Source: an uncultured Synechococcus sp.
GTDB lineage: Bacteria; Cyanobacteriota; Cyanobacteriia; PCC-6307; Cyanobiaceae
Length of the DNA: 64,000 bases
Direction of reading: 5' to 3'
NCBI GenBank assembly: GCA_949373155.1
Contig: CASICK010000003.1
Location: 20,969 to 84,968, forward strand
Shown: piece by piece, positions 15,445 to 25,254 of the stretch
Layout: each line of letters starts with the position of its first letter
Numbering within the stretch: position 1 is the first letter of the stretch
Notes under the pieces: generated by a model
The model's database searches: none
What the model saw: the letters and a program-made list of their open reading frames with translations, nothing else
What the model was told of the DNA's origin: nothing
Position numbers and translations under genes: made by a program

Positions 15445-16971
15445 TCAAGCTTTTGTGCTGCTGCTGAGTAAGGGCTCGATATTGATGTGTTCCTCGAAGG
15501 CATCAGCGAGGCGATCGAGCAAAGCTTCCCGCTGCCGGCTGTGGTGCGGTTGTTGTTCACTGAGCGGCGGCAATCCCTTGCGTGCTCTCAGCTGATTCAG
15601 CCAGCGTCGCCGCCAAGGGCCACTTTCAAATACCCCATGCAGATAGGTGCCTGCCACAAAACCTCCTTGCTCGCTGATGGGAGTCACCCAGCCAAGCTCT
15701 GCATCAAGACACAACGGTTGGCAGGTTTCAGCTGCTGTGGTGGCGGTGCGGCCATGGTGGAGCTCAAATCCTTCGAGTTTGAGAGCGCTGCTTCCAGTGG
15801 GCCATCGGGCCACACTGCTGCGCTGCAGGAGCGTCTTGTCTGCAGAAAAAACGGTACGTAGCGGCAGGAGGCCTAGGCCTTGATGCCTGTTGTTGATGGA
15901 TGGGGCACCGCCTTCCAGACCCTCCGGATCGCAAAGCTCCTCGCCAAGCATTTGCATGCCGCCGCAGATGCCAAACACATGGCCACCGCCTGAGCTGTAG
16001 GCCTTGAACTCGGCACCCAGGCCACTGCTGTGAATGGCGCCAAGGTCACGGAGCGTTTGTTTGCTGCCTGGAATCACAACGGCATCTGGCAAGCCAAGTT
16101 CCTCTCCTGGGGCGACCCAGCGCAACTGAACCGTGGGCTCGGCTTCCAGTGGATCGAGGTCAGAGAAGTTGCTTAGGGACGGCAGTTTGAGCACAACAAT
16201 CTCGAGTTCGGCGCTGCGTTTGCGCCCGCGTCGCTCGAGGAGGTCGAGGGAATCCTCCGGCGGGAATAGCTCATCCAGCCATGGCATCACTCCCAACACC
16301 GGGACACCTGTATGGGCCTCAAGCCAGCGTTGACCCTCGTCAAACAGTTCACGCCGGCCGCGAAAACGATTGATCAACAGCCCTTTGATGAGCGGCCGTT
16401 CCACCGGGCGGAGCAGATTCAGTGTGCCCACGATTTGCGCGAACACGCCTCCCCTTTCAATGTCTGCGACGAGAACGCAATGCGCTCGTAGATATTGAGC
16501 AAGGCGCAGGTTGGTGAGATCACGCCGTTGAAGATTCACCTCCACCGGGCTTCCAGCGCCCTCGAGCACGAGGCGTCCGCCTGGATGGCTGCTCTGCAAT
16601 GCATCTAAGCCCTCACGAATTGCCTTCCAGCCCGGTTTGAACCAGTCGCGGTAATAGTGCTCAGCGCGAGCAGATCCCACACTGCGGCCGAGGTGAATCA
16701 GCTCACTGGTGGAGTCTCCCTGAGGTTTGAGCAACACTGGGTTCATCGCGCAGACAGGCTCCAATCCCGCTGCCCAAGCCTGAAGGGCTTGGGAGTAGGC
16801 CATCTCACCGCCAGTTGGATCGACCCAGGCGTTGTTGCTCATGTTCTGCCCTTTGAACGGCAGCGGCGTTTCACCTCGTCGGCGCAAGACCCTGCAGAGC
16901 GCAGCAGTCATCAACGATTTTCCGGCACCACTGGAGGTGCCCAGCACCATGAGAGCAGGGGGAGACTTCAC
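15445..16971 (-). CDS. cobQ: Adenosylcobyric acid synthase CobQ
   Basis: It amidates side chains b, d, e and g of adenosylcobyrinic acid a,c-diamide with glutamine and ATP in corrinoid synthesis. N-terminal ATPase: P-loop-like [20 protein letters not shown] (about 9-28) and [15 protein letters not shown]-terminal glutamine amidotransferase: nucleophile Cys in [15 protein letters not shown] and the catalytic His in [10 protein letters not shown]. The start is taken as GTG at 16971, whose bases overlap the stop of the upstream gene as GTGA; the longer frame to 17046 would overlap that gene by 79 bases. The length (508 aa) is normal. Confidence 0.93.
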   Translation of the reverse strand: MKSPPALMVLGTSSGAGKSLMTAALCRVLRRRGETPLPFKGQNMSNNAWVDPTGGEMAYSQALQAWAAGLEPVCAMNPVLLKPQGDSTSELIHLGRSVGSARAEHYYRDWFKPGWKAIREGLDALQSSHPGGRLVLEGAGSPVEVNLQRRDLTNLRLAQYLRAHCVLVADIERGGVFAQIVGTLNLLRPVERPLIKGLLINRFRGRRELFDEGQRWLEAHTGVPVLGVMPWLDELFPPEDSLDLLERRGRKRSAELEIVVLKLPSLSNFSDLDPLEAEPTVQLRWVAPGEELGLPDAVVIPGSKQTLRDLGAIHSSGLGAEFKAYSSGGGHVFGICGGMQMLGEELCDPEGLEGGAPSINNRHQGLGLLPLRTVFSADKTLLQRSSVARWPTGSSALKLEGFELHHGRTATTAAETCQPLCLDAELGWVTPISEQGGFVAGTYLHGVFESGPWRRRWLNQLRARKGLPPLSEQQPHHSRQREALLDRLADAFEEHINIEPLLSSSTKA

Positions 16972-17384
16972 AGACGCGGACGATGGCGGCGAAGCCAGTG
17001 GTGCATCACTTGTAGCGCATCTGCGTTTGGAATCTCTCCATCCCAATCGTCCAGGAGGTCTCGCCCCATCGGAGTGAGCCGCACCCGTTCTGTGAGCCCT
17101 TGGCCATCCACTTCCCTGCGCAGTACGCCCACTTGGATCAACCAGATCAAGTCATCCTCTGTTCTCGAACGGGAGAGAGGTTTGCGGCTGATGGCCATCC
17201 AATCCTGTTGGTTGCTCAGTTGCGTGCTGCTTCTGGCTTCGTGTTCCAGTTCGGCATAAAAGGCGTGGCGAAACGGAAGACAGCGCATGGCCTGACGTGC
17301 CCGTTTCAAGGCTCGTGCCGATACCAGGGAGGTGGATGAGGTCACGACCTTGCTGCTTCGTGACTCATTCTCCTCCCGCTTCAT
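16968..17384 (-). CDS. Conserved cyanobacterial protein (Npun_F0494-like)
   Basis: A soluble, basic protein (138 aa from the ATG at 17384) with a winged-helix flavour: a helical first half ([20 protein letters not shown]), then [20 protein letters not shown] and [14 protein letters not shown], which resembles recognition helix, wing and closing helix. I believe similar proteins are annotated as the Npun_F0494 family in cyanobacteria, from memory. It is translationally coupled to cobQ, suggesting a regulatory or supporting role, but no function is established. Confidence 0.65.
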   Translation of the reverse strand: MKREENESRSSKVVTSSTSLVSARALKRARQAMRCLPFRHAFYAELEHEARSSTQLSNQQDWMAISRKPLSRSRTEDDLIWLIQVGVLRREVDGQGLTERVRLTPMGRDLLDDWDGEIPNADALQVMHHWLRRHRPRL

Positions 17385-17426
17385 TCCGAGCGTGGCTCTG
17401 ACCAGCATCAAACTGATGGAGGTTGC

Positions 17427-18038
17427 TTGTTTGTTGTGTTGCTTTTGGCATCCGCGTCTCCAGCCAGGCGCCGTCTACTGGAGCAAGCTCAGATTGCTCA
17501 TCAGGTGATGGTGAGCGGCGTGGATGAAGATCAGATTCAGCACCCTGATCCAGCTCAGTTGGTGCAGTTACTGGCTGAGGCCAAGGCATCAGCGGTGAAG
17601 CTCAAAGTGGAGCAGAGCGCGGAGCTCAGCCCATCCATCCAGGCGGTGCTCGGTTGTGATTCGGTGCTCGCGTTTGAGGGCGAGGTTTTTGGCAAGCCAA
17701 GGGATGAGGCAGAGGCCATTAGTCGCTGGCAACGGATGCGCGGCAAATGGGCTGAATTGCATACCGGACACTGTTTAGTGCTTCCATCCTTTGCACTTTC
17801 AAGAGCAGGTGAAGCCGCTGAGATGCAGCGCAGGTGTGTCACGACCCGTGTGCTGTTTGCCAATCTCACGGATGCGGAAGTGAAGGCTTACGTCGCCTCA
17901 GGCGAACCTTTGCAGTGTGCTGGAGGTTTTGCGCTTGAAGGACGCGGAGGTTGCTGTGTGGAGCAACTCAATGGTTGTTATTCGAATGTGATCGGCCTTA
18001 GCTTGCCGCTGCTCCGACGTTGGCTGGCGCTCTCCTAA
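17427..18038 (+). CDS. maf: Maf-like nucleotide pyrophosphatase
   Basis: The Maf signature begins at the N-terminus ([16 protein letters not shown], about 5-20), followed by GVDEDQIQ, the conserved [20 protein letters not shown] (about 76-95) with the catalytic Asp, and [20 protein letters not shown] and [11 protein letters not shown] near the end. Maf proteins hydrolyse modified or canonical NTPs. A GGAGG lies at 17418-17422, close to TTG 17427; GTG 17436 is an alternative start. It is divergent from the Npun_F0494-like gene with a 42-base gap. Confidence 0.92.
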   Translation: MFVVLLLASASPARRRLLEQAQIAHQVMVSGVDEDQIQHPDPAQLVQLLAEAKASAVKLKVEQSAELSPSIQAVLGCDSVLAFEGEVFGKPRDEAEAISRWQRMRGKWAELHTGHCLVLPSFALSRAGEAAEMQRRCVTTRVLFANLTDAEVKAYVASGEPLQCAGGFALEGRGGCCVEQLNGCYSNVIGLSLPLLRRWLALS

Positions 18039-18100
18039 TGCCGTTGTCATTTTCCTCTGGTCGTAGCTAAGTCAAAGACAGTTCTTGCGTTGCGCGCATC

Positions 18101-18355
18101 ATGACCCGTCTGCTTTGCCGCTGCTTTGCCTTGATGATCGTGACGGCTGGAGTGGCGCCTGCGTTGGCCTTTGAACCCCTTCAAAAATCCTTTGATGCAA
18201 CGCCTCAAGACGCATCCAGTGAGCTCAGTGTTGAAGACGTGAACTTCTCTTCTGACGAGCTGAGGCAGGCGGAATCCTTAACGGTGACTCCTGCAGCTCC
18301 TGGAGAAAAAGGCCGTGCTCCGAAGGGATATTCCCTGTTGGATGTTGGTTTTTGA
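18101..18355 (+). CDS. Secreted hypothetical protein, 84 aa
   Basis: The N-terminus is a good Sec signal (MTRLLCRCFALMIVTAGVAP then ALA-FEP), so the mature part is about 60 residues, acidic and polar (SSELSVEDVNFSSDELRQAE), ending GYSLLDVGF. No domain is recognised. It converges with psbC, and the terminator at 18389-18418 lies just beyond its stop. Confidence 0.65.
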   Translation: MTRLLCRCFALMIVTAGVAPALAFEPLQKSFDATPQDASSELSVEDVNFSSDELRQAESLTVTPAAPGEKGRAPKGYSLLDVGF

Positions 18356-18388
18356 GCCTGTTGCTGATTTGTATAGCTGTGTTTGGCC

Positions 18389-18418
18389 AAAAAAAACCCT
18401 CACCTTGCGGCGAGGGTT
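18389..18418 (-). terminator. Rho-independent terminator of psbDC
   Basis: On the minus strand a 7-bp stem (AACCCTC / GAGGGTT) with an additional inner CC/GG pair and a small loop is followed by a run of eight T. It starts 22 bases after the psbC stop and would end the psbD-psbC transcript; in the other direction there is no T-run. Confidence 0.88.
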
Positions 18419-18440
18419 GAAACATTTGATCAGTGAATGA

Positions 18441-19829
18441 TCAGTCGAGGTCAGGCATAGCCAACGTGGGCTCTGCTTGACGATCGATTCCTTTTTCGAA
18501 ACCAGCAGCGGCAGCGCGTGCGCGACCTGCATGCCAGAGGTGACCGACAAGGAAGAAGAAAGCAAGGATGAACTGCGTCGCGGCAAGCCACTGACGGATG
18601 TTCACGAAGTTCACCGAGTTGGGCTCGGTGATGATGCCTCCAACAGAGTTGATCGACGCGTTAGGAGCGTGGGTCATGTATTCAGCGGCGCGGCGAACCT
18701 GCCAAGGCTGAATATCGTTCTGAAGCTTGTCGAGGCTCAGGCCGTTGGGTCCACGAAGGGGCTCCAACCAAGGACCACGGAAGTCCCAGAAACGCATCGT
18801 TTCACCACCAAAGATGATCTCACCAGTTGGTGAACGCATCAGGTACTTACCAAGACCCGTTGGGCCCATGGCCGAACCGATGTTGGCTCCCATGCGTTGG
18901 TCACGCACGAGGAAGGTGAAACTTTGAGCCTGGGAGGATTCGGCGTTGGTCGGGCCGTAAAACTCCGAAGGGTATGCGGTGTTGTTGAACCAGATGTAAG
19001 CCGAAGCGATGAAGCTCATGAAGCTCAGAGCGCCAAGGCTGTAGCTGAGGTAAGCCTCACCATTCCAGATGAAGGCGCGTCGCACCCAGCCGAAAGGCTT
19101 GGTGATCACGTGCCAAATACCACCGAAAATGCAGGTCAAACCAAGCCAGATGTGGCCACCGATGATGTCCTCCATGGAGTTCACACCGATGATCCAGCCT
19201 TCGCCACCAAAGGGAGCGCGGAACAGATAACCGAAGATCACACCGGGGTCGAGGGTGGGGTTCGTGATCAAACGAACGTCTCCACCACCTGGAGCCCAGG
19301 TGTCATAAACGCCACCGAAGAACATGGCCTTGAAGACCAGGAGCAGGCAGCCCACACCCAAAAGGATGAGGTGATAACCAATGATGTTGGTCATCTGGTT
19401 TTTGTCGCGCCAATCCTGGGAGAAGAAAGTGGAGTAGTTCTCCAAAATCTCTGGACCACGAAGAGCGTGATACAGACCGCCGAGTCCGAGCACGGCAGAA
19501 CTGATCAGGTGCAGAACACCGACAACAAAGAAGGGGTAGAGGTTGGTCACCTCACCACCAGGACCAACGCCATAGCCAAGAGTGGCCACGTGTGGGAACA
19601 GGATCAAGCCCTGCTCATACATCGGCTTATCGAAGGTGAAATGACTCACCTCGAACAGCATCATGGCGCCAGCCCAGAACACCATCAGACCAGCGTGGGC
19701 CACGTGGGCACCTAGCAGTCGGCCAGACAGGTTGATGAGACGAGCATTACCGGCCCACCAGGCAAAGCCGGTGGAGTCGAGGTCTTTACCGCCAGTGGCG
19801 ATAAGACCGGAATTAAAGGGCGTTTCCAC
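18441..19829 (-). CDS. psbC: Photosystem II CP43 protein PsbC
   Basis: CP43 is a core antenna chlorophyll protein of photosystem II, with six membrane helices and a large lumenal loop. The sequence is highly conserved: [20 protein letters not shown] near the N-terminus, [40 protein letters not shown], and the loop segment containing the Mn4CaO5 ligands ([20 protein letters not shown]). The start is GTG at 19829 (METPFNSGL..., 462 aa), as known for cyanobacterial and plastid psbC. It lies inside the end of psbD, overlapping by 17 bases, with a GAGG about 9 bases upstream. A terminator follows the stop. Confidence 0.97.
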   Translation of the reverse strand: METPFNSGLIATGGKDLDSTGFAWWAGNARLINLSGRLLGAHVAHAGLMVFWAGAMMLFEVSHFTFDKPMYEQGLILFPHVATLGYGVGPGGEVTNLYPFFVVGVLHLISSAVLGLGGLYHALRGPEILENYSTFFSQDWRDKNQMTNIIGYHLILLGVGCLLLVFKAMFFGGVYDTWAPGGGDVRLITNPTLDPGVIFGYLFRAPFGGEGWIIGVNSMEDIIGGHIWLGLTCIFGGIWHVITKPFGWVRRAFIWNGEAYLSYSLGALSFMSFIASAYIWFNNTAYPSEFYGPTNAESSQAQSFTFLVRDQRMGANIGSAMGPTGLGKYLMRSPTGEIIFGGETMRFWDFRGPWLEPLRGPNGLSLDKLQNDIQPWQVRRAAEYMTHAPNASINSVGGIITEPNSVNFVNIRQWLAATQFILAFFFLVGHLWHAGRARAAAAGFEKGIDRQAEPTLAMPDLD

Positions 19830-20868
19830 GGGGCAGAACCTCTTCAGGGAAGACGAAGTTTTCGTGCGGCTGATCAGCCGGTGCCATCCAGGCACGCAGA
19901 CCTTCATTCAGAAGAATGTTCTTCGTGTAGAAGGTTTCAAATTCAGGATCCTCAGCAGCGCGGATTTCCTGTGACACGAAGTCATAGGCACGCAAGTTGA
20001 GTGCAAGGCCGATGATGCCGATGGAACTGGTCCACAAGCCCATCACTGGCACAAACAGCATGAAGAAGTGCAGCCAACGCTTGTTGGAGAACGCAATTCC
20101 GAAGATTTGGCTCCAGAAACGGTTGGCGGTGACCATTGAATAGGTCTCTTCTTCTTGGGTGGGTTCGAACGCCTTAAAGGTGTTCGACTGTTCACCATCC
20201 TCAAAAAGGGTGTTTTCCACGGTCGCGCCGTGAATGGCGCAAAGCAGTGCACCGCCAAGAATGCCGGCCACTCCCATCATGTGGAAGGGATTCAGGGTCC
20301 AGTTATGGAAGCCCTGGAGGAACAACAGGAAGCGGAAAATTGCAGCCACACCAAAGGAGGGTGCAAAGAACCAGCTGCTCTGTCCCAAGGGGTACATCAA
20401 GAAGACACTGACGAACACTGCAATCGGACCTGAGAAGGCGATGGCGTTGTAAGGACGAATGCCGACGAGACGAGCAATTTCAAACTGACGCAGCATGAAG
20501 CCGATCAGTGCAAAGGCGCCGTGGAGAGCAACGAAAGCCCAGAGGCCTCCAAGTTGAATCCAGCGAACAAAATCACCCTGGGCTTCTGGGCCCCAGAGCA
20601 ACAGCAAGCTGTGACCCATCGCATCAGCGGGGGTGGACACAGCAGCGGTGAGGAAATTGCAACCCTCGAGGTACGACGACGCAATGCCGTGGGTGTACCA
20701 GGAAGTTACAAAAGTGGTTCCCGTTAACCAGCCACCAATCGAGAGGTAGGCCGTGGGAAGAAGAAGAATGCCGGACCAGCCGACAAAAACAAATCGGTCG
20801 CGTTTGAGCCAATCATCGAGGACGTCGAACCATCCCCGCTGCGGCATGCGACCTGCAGCGATCGTCAT
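19813..20868 (-). CDS. psbD: Photosystem II D2 protein PsbD
   Basis: D2 forms the photosystem II reaction centre with D1 and binds pheophytin, QA and P680. The ATG at 20868 ([20 protein letters not shown]) gives the standard 351 residues; the frame continues upstream without meaning. Key segments: [40 protein letters not shown], the non-heme iron/QA region [20 protein letters not shown], and the end [14 protein letters not shown]. It is cotranscribed with psbC, which starts within its last codons. Confidence 0.97.
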   Translation of the reverse strand: MTIAAGRMPQRGWFDVLDDWLKRDRFVFVGWSGILLLPTAYLSIGGWLTGTTFVTSWYTHGIASSYLEGCNFLTAAVSTPADAMGHSLLLLWGPEAQGDFVRWIQLGGLWAFVALHGAFALIGFMLRQFEIARLVGIRPYNAIAFSGPIAVFVSVFLMYPLGQSSWFFAPSFGVAAIFRFLLFLQGFHNWTLNPFHMMGVAGILGGALLCAIHGATVENTLFEDGEQSNTFKAFEPTQEEETYSMVTANRFWSQIFGIAFSNKRWLHFFMLFVPVMGLWTSSIGIIGLALNLRAYDFVSQEIRAAEDPEFETFYTKNILLNEGLRAWMAPADQPHENFVFPEEVLPRGNAL

Positions 20869-21087
20869 GAATTGAACGTTGCGGTTAACCCGCATGCATT
20901 GGGTTCCCGGCGACCTTAACAATCTTGTTGGGTCATTCGGGGCTTAGATGGCTCAGCTGAAACCCGTTGTATCGGAATGCATCTTCTGGGTTTCTTTCGA
21001 TTTGCGTCCTCGTTTCGTAGCAATGCTTTGTAGCGGGCTCAGCTGAATGGCTTCGCAGTCCAAAATGACCTTTGATTTTGGGCTTTG
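20869..21087. promoter_or_regulatory. Divergent psbD / ycf4 promoter region
   Basis: A 219-base noncoding gap between divergent psbD (minus) and ycf4 (plus). It must contain both promoters and the psbD 5' UTR. I could not identify a convincing -10/-35 pair or a known operator by eye. Confidence 0.5.
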
Positions 21088-21624
21088 ATGGCCGCTGAAC
21101 TGCTCGAACAACCCGTCCTCGGCTCACGCCGACTTTCGAACATTCTCGTTGCCTTGATGGTGACGATTGGCGGTATTGGTTTTCTGTTTGCTTCTCTCTC
21201 CAGCTATTTGGGTAGGGATCTCCTCCCTCTGGGCCATCCCGCTGGCTTGGTGTTTGTGCCTCAGGGACTGGTGATGGGGCTGTACAGCCTTGCGGCAGCC
21301 CTTCTCGCCACCTATCTCTGGGCCGTGATCACGATCAACGTGGGCTCAGGTAGCAACCGTTTTGATCGCTCCGCAGGTGTGGTGACCATCTCGAGGCGTG
21401 GTTTTCGTCAGCCGATCAGCGTTGAGATTCCCATCAAGGACATCCAGGCTGTGAAAGTTGAGGTGAGGGATGGCTTCAACACGCGACGCCGGGTTTCTCT
21501 TCGTGTTCGCGGAAGACGAGACATGCCTCTCACCCGTGTTGGTGAACCTCTCCCCCTGGCCCAGTTGGAACAGGACGGAGCCGAGTTGGCACGTTTCTTA
21601 GGTGTGAATCTCGAAGGACTTTGA
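21088..21624 (+). CDS. ycf4: Photosystem I assembly protein Ycf4
   Basis: A 178-residue thylakoid protein with two N-terminal membrane helices (about 16-37, [20 protein letters not shown]; and about 62-85, [20 protein letters not shown]). A hydrophilic domain follows with the family-typical [15 protein letters not shown] and [17 protein letters not shown]. Ycf4 helps assemble photosystem I. The ATG at 21088 is preferred over the TTG one codon earlier. It faces psbD across a shared promoter region, and the cyclophilin gene follows within about 15 bases. Confidence 0.94.
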   Translation: MAAELLEQPVLGSRRLSNILVALMVTIGGIGFLFASLSSYLGRDLLPLGHPAGLVFVPQGLVMGLYSLAAALLATYLWAVITINVGSGSNRFDRSAGVVTISRRGFRQPISVEIPIKDIQAVKVEVRDGFNTRRRVSLRVRGRRDMPLTRVGEPLPLAQLEQDGAELARFLGVNLEGL

Positions 21625-21638
21625 TCTTCTTTCCTTTT

Positions 21639-22337
21639 ATGCAGCGCTCAATCATGCGGACGCTTTTATCTCTTGCTGTCTGCTTGCCACTTCTTGTTGG
21701 TTGCTCTCAGTCCAATACAGCGTCAACGGCTTCAGTTCCTACGGGCTGCAGCCAAGCCAGTAGTCCATGTCTTCAGGGGAAGGCCAATGTGGAGCTCACA
21801 ACTACCCGCGGGGTGGTCAAGCTTGAACTCGATGGTGATGCGGCACCCGTTACGGCTGGCAATTTTGTGGACCTTGTCAAAAGAGGTGTGTACGACGGCA
21901 CAGTGTTTCACAGGGTGATTCGTGAGCCTGTGCCGTTTGTCGTGCAGGGTGGCGATCCCACCTCCAGTGATCCGAATACTTCGAAATCTCAGTACGGCAC
22001 CGGAAGTTTTGTGGATCCAGATAGTGGGCAGGCGCGATTCATTCCCCTTGAGCTGTCATATCAAAATGAAGATCAGCCGCGCTACAGCCGCCAGAGCACC
22101 AATCCCAGCGATCTGCAGCAGCTCACACTGAGTCATGAGCGGGGAGCCCTTGCCATGGCTCGCTCCCAATCCCCCGATTCGGCCAGCGCTCAGTTTTATA
22201 TCGCCCTAAAGCCTTTGCCTGAGCTGGATGGCCGCTACGCCGTGTTCGGTCGTGTGACCGATGGCTTGGAGGTGGTGGATGCGATTGAACAGGACGACAT
22301 GTTGATCAAAGCGAAGCTGCTCACCCCAGGCCTTTGA
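21639..22337 (+). CDS. Peptidyl-prolyl cis-trans isomerase, cyclophilin type, lipoprotein
   Basis: The N-terminus is a lipoprotein signal (LLSLAVCLPLLVGCSQSN), so the enzyme should be anchored facing the periplasm or thylakoid lumen. The cyclophilin domain covers about 50-228: VKLELDGDAAPVTAGNFVDL, YDGTVFHRVIREPVPFVVQG (with the conserved HRV), GALAMARSQSPDSASAQFYI and LDGRYAVFGRVTDGLEVVDA. Its job is folding of exported proteins. ATG 21639 is used; TTG 21621 and ATG 21654 are alternatives. It is probably in one unit with ycf4. Confidence 0.9.
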   Translation: MQRSIMRTLLSLAVCLPLLVGCSQSNTASTASVPTGCSQASSPCLQGKANVELTTTRGVVKLELDGDAAPVTAGNFVDLVKRGVYDGTVFHRVIREPVPFVVQGGDPTSSDPNTSKSQYGTGSFVDPDSGQARFIPLELSYQNEDQPRYSRQSTNPSDLQQLTLSHERGALAMARSQSPDSASAQFYIALKPLPELDGRYAVFGRVTDGLEVVDAIEQDDMLIKAKLLTPGL

Positions 22338-22346
22338 TGACAGCCA

Positions 22347-22877
22347 TCAAGCGGGCACACGCGCTCCGCTGATGGCAGCTTTGAGTAATTCGGTGTTTAC
22401 CCCTGAAGCCCGTTCCAGGGCCACTTTCCCGGTTCGGGCGATTTCCAGGATTCCGTAGGGTGCCATCAGGCGTTCTAGAGCCACCAATTTGCCTGGATCT
22501 CCCACCACTTCCAGGGTGAGAGCGTCATCGGCAACATCCACCACTTTGGCGCGGAACACCTGCACCAACTCCAGAATGGCGCCCCGCTGTTCAGCCGGAG
22601 CTGACACCTTCATCAGCATCAGCTCCCGTTCCACCGCGGGCAATTGCGAGAGATCGAGCACCTGAAGCACGTTCACCAGCTTGTCGAGCTGCTTGCTCAT
22701 TTGCTGCAGGGTGTGTTCGTCGCCCTCCACCACCATGGTGAGCCGCGACTGTCCATTGGTTTCAGCAGGACCTACCGCCAAGCTGTCGATGTTGAAGCCG
22801 CGTCTGGCGAAGAGGCCTGCGATGCGGCTCAGTGCGCCGGATTCGTCCTCCACCAGGACGGACAGGGTGTGCTTCAT
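22347..22877 (-). CDS. ilvH: Acetolactate synthase small subunit IlvH
   Basis: The regulatory subunit of acetolactate synthase, the first committed step of valine and isoleucine synthesis, conferring valine feedback. The first ACT domain begins at residue 3 ([20 protein letters not shown], then [12 protein letters not shown]), followed by [20 protein letters not shown] and a second ACT-like half with [15 protein letters not shown]. The C-terminus contains [17 protein letters not shown], typical of the family, and 176 residues is normal. Its ATG overlaps the stop of the alpha/beta hydrolase gene (ATGA). Confidence 0.95.
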   Translation of the reverse strand: MKHTLSVLVEDESGALSRIAGLFARRGFNIDSLAVGPAETNGQSRLTMVVEGDEHTLQQMSKQLDKLVNVLQVLDLSQLPAVERELMLMKVSAPAEQRGAILELVQVFRAKVVDVADDALTLEVVGDPGKLVALERLMAPYGILEIARTGKVALERASGVNTELLKAAISGARVPA

Positions 22878-23854
22878 GCCCGTTGCTTTGCGTCCAGCTC
22901 GCTTGTTCTTCCTAAATTAAGGTCCAGCCAGCGCAAAAGCTCTTGATGGAAATGTTCGGGGCTTTCATCGTGGGGACAATGACCACTTCCCTCGAGTACG
23001 CGTAGCTTCAGCCAGGAATGTTGTTGCTGCAGTTTTTCGCCGATCATCAAGGGCACAAAACGATCCTGTCGGCCCCAAAGCAATAGGAGGGGAACGGGTT
23101 GGTGATGCCCGGCTAACCGCTCCAGCAACGCCGGTGCTGTGGCCCCGCGTGGGCGTAAGGCCATCCCAACGCTCATGGCGCGGAGGCTGCGTGCGGCGGT
23201 ACGGCGACGGGCTGGGCTGGCAATCAGCTGATGCAATTCCCGGTCGGAGCGGATCGAGCGGTAGTAGGCCCCTTGGAGGCCCATGCGCAGCAGAGCTGTG
23301 CGGCTGATCAAGGGGACAATGACCTCTAGAGGTAGCAATCGGCAGAGCAGCCCCACCGTGCGTCTTTTGAGTTGGCGCAGCCGGCGTGGCTGTCGTCGCG
23401 GCAAGGGCTGCATGAGGGCGGGGTCCGGCAGCGGTGCCGCAACCACGGCTGTGACCCACTCCGGACGAAAGACCGCGGTGGTGAGTGCGGTGAGGCCTCC
23501 CAGAGAATTGCCTACTAACACAGCGGGTTGTTGAACCACCAGCTCCAGAAAGGCTGCTAACTGTCGCGCCCAAAGACGGTTGTCCAAGCGGATATGGGGA
23601 TGAAGGCCTGGTTGTTCGGAGCGGCCGAAACCGATCAAATCAAGTCCGTAAACCCGATATCCAGCCTTCGTGAGAGGCGCTGCGTTGTGACGCCAATGGC
23701 TGCTGCTAGCACCGAACCCATGCAGCAGAACCATCGGGGGAGCTTTGGGATCCCCGAGCACGCGCCAGTGACAGCGGTAGCCCTTCCAGATCCATACAGC
23801 GCTTTCGCCCCAATCGGCACCGTTGGAGGCAGGCTGAAGAGCAGTTGCGTGCAC
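22874..23854 (-). CDS. Alpha/beta-fold hydrolase
   Basis: A 326-residue alpha/beta hydrolase: oxyanion-hole motif [16 protein letters not shown] (about 43-58), the nucleophile elbow VGNSLGGL (about 114-121) with Ser, a basic cap region ([15 protein letters not shown]), acid-loop region [12 protein letters not shown], and the catalytic His in [14 protein letters not shown] near 303. Cyanobacteria have several such enzymes, some acting on pigment-related esters; the substrate is unknown. The gene is coupled to ilvH and divergent from trm1. Confidence 0.88.
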   Translation of the reverse strand: MHATALQPASNGADWGESAVWIWKGYRCHWRVLGDPKAPPMVLLHGFGASSSHWRHNAAPLTKAGYRVYGLDLIGFGRSEQPGLHPHIRLDNRLWARQLAAFLELVVQQPAVLVGNSLGGLTALTTAVFRPEWVTAVVAAPLPDPALMQPLPRRQPRRLRQLKRRTVGLLCRLLPLEVIVPLISRTALLRMGLQGAYYRSIRSDRELHQLIASPARRRTAARSLRAMSVGMALRPRGATAPALLERLAGHHQPVPLLLLWGRQDRFVPLMIGEKLQQQHSWLKLRVLEGSGHCPHDESPEHFHQELLRWLDLNLGRTSELDAKQRA

Positions 23855-23867
23855 ACGCCTGACGGAG

Positions 23868-25073
23868 TTGAACGTTCACTATCGCGAAGGGATGGCGTCG
23901 GTGCGGACCGGGGCTGGTTTCTTTCGCCCCGACTCCAGACCGGCGCGAGACCTCTCCGTCTTGGTCGCCGCCTCAACCTTGGTGGGTGCCTCCAGGGATC
24001 GCCCCCTGCGCTGGCTTGACCTCATGGCTGGCTGCGGGATCCGTTCTCTGCGCTGGGGACTGGAGGCGAGGGGAATGTCCCATCAGCCTGTGGAGCTTTG
24101 GGTGAATGACGCGGATCAAGAGCGTGGGCCCCTGCTAGCCGCCAATCTCGAACCGTTGCACGCCTGTGATGGGGTTTCGCTCAACCTGAGCCATCATCCA
24201 GCGGAGCGGCTGCTGCGCGAGGCCTATCTCGAGCATCGTTTTTTTGATCTGATCGATCTCGATCCTTTTGGCTGCCCGAATGTTTTGCTCCAGTCCACGC
24301 TCCAGGCGATGCGTTTTGGAGGTGTGCTGTTGCTTGCGAGCACCGACGGTCGCTCACCCACGGGGCATGACCGGTGTGCGGCTGTGCGTCGGTTTGGAGC
24401 AGCGGCTCGTGCCCACCCATCGAGTTGGGAGCTGGCGTTGCGCCTCCAATTGGCTGCTCTTGCCCGTGAGGCTTGGTTGCTGGGACGCGGTCTTGAGCCC
24501 TTGTTCAGCTTCAGCGATGGCCGCACGTTTCGTGTAGCGGTGCGGATGCGCCAGAGAATCCGTTCGGGGGAGGAGCAGCAGCTCGGCTTCTTAGCCCGTT
24601 GTGACCGCTGCGGGGATCAGGCGGTGCAAGCGATGTTGGACCTGCAGGGCTGGAGACCCTGTGCCTGTACGGATGGCTGCGGACGCTGGGCGGTGAGTGG
24701 TCCGCTTTGGATTGGTCCGCTCCAGGATATTTCTCAAATCAACGGGCTTTTGGAGATCAGTAATGGCTTGGATGCAGCGTTGAGCATGGGATTGCGTGAG
24801 GGGCAAGACCTGACCCTTGCCTCGCGCAGCAGGCGGATGCTCGAAGGATTGATGGCGGATCCCGGTCAACCAGCTTGTTGCTGGTCAACGGCTGAATTAT
24901 CCCGTCGGCTTCAGCTCAAAGGACCACCGGCGATCGAGCCTTTGGTTGCCGCTCTTCGGGCTTCTGGGCACAGCGCTTCAGTGAGTGGTGTGATGGCTGG
25001 GCAGGTGCGAACCAATGCCCCTCTCGGCATCTTGTTACGACGATGCACCGAATTTGGCGGGAAAGATCGTTAA
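23868..25073 (+). CDS. trm1: tRNA (guanine-N2) dimethyltransferase Trm1
   Basis: A full-length Trm1-family enzyme that methylates N2 of G26 (in some lineages also G27) of tRNA. The N-terminus begins VHYREGMASVRTGAGFFRPD, which contains the family's RTGAGFFRP-type block; the SAM-binding motif is WLDLMAGCGIRSLRWGLEAR (about 48-67); the catalytic DLDPFGCPNVLLQS lies near 127-140; and a zinc-binding region shows CDRCGD and CACTDGCGRW (about 245-275). Trm1 is general in archaea and eukaryotes but rare in bacteria, known in Aquifex and some cyanobacteria. petM follows on the same strand after a 27-base gap. Confidence 0.9.
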   Translation: MNVHYREGMASVRTGAGFFRPDSRPARDLSVLVAASTLVGASRDRPLRWLDLMAGCGIRSLRWGLEARGMSHQPVELWVNDADQERGPLLAANLEPLHACDGVSLNLSHHPAERLLREAYLEHRFFDLIDLDPFGCPNVLLQSTLQAMRFGGVLLLASTDGRSPTGHDRCAAVRRFGAAARAHPSSWELALRLQLAALAREAWLLGRGLEPLFSFSDGRTFRVAVRMRQRIRSGEEQQLGFLARCDRCGDQAVQAMLDLQGWRPCACTDGCGRWAVSGPLWIGPLQDISQINGLLEISNGLDAALSMGLREGQDLTLASRSRRMLEGLMADPGQPACCWSTAELSRRLQLKGPPAIEPLVAALRASGHSASVSGVMAGQVRTNAPLGILLRRCTEFGGKDR

Positions 25074-25100
25074 ATAGATGCTGATTGTGAATCCCGTTTC

Positions 25101-25199
25101 ATGGCTTCGGAAATTTTCGGAATTGCTGTCGTGTTCTGGGTGTTGATTCCCGTGGGCCTCGCTGGTGGTGCCTTGCTTTTGAAACTTCAAGGCGACTGA
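25101..25199 (+). CDS. petM: Cytochrome b6f complex subunit PetM
   Basis: A 32-residue peptide ([20 protein letters not shown] then [12 protein letters not shown]) with a single membrane helix and the [12 protein letters not shown] end characteristic of PetM, the small subunit VII of the b6f complex. ATG and stop are clear. It sits between trm1 and ycf39, all on the plus strand. Confidence 0.88.
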   Translation: MASEIFGIAVVFWVLIPVGLAGGALLLKLQGD

Positions 25200-25254
25200 T
25201 CGGCGCGTATGGCCTTTGCTCCCTTTAGGCTCCACGCTTGGAATGACTGACCCG

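Noticed and set aside
16657..17259. 200-codon plus-strand frame
   Set aside because: Antisense to cobQ and the winged-helix-like gene; low-complexity Ser/Arg sequence.
18897..19715. 272-codon plus-strand frame
   Set aside because: It is a long shadow antisense to psbC; the minus strand encodes CP43 without doubt.
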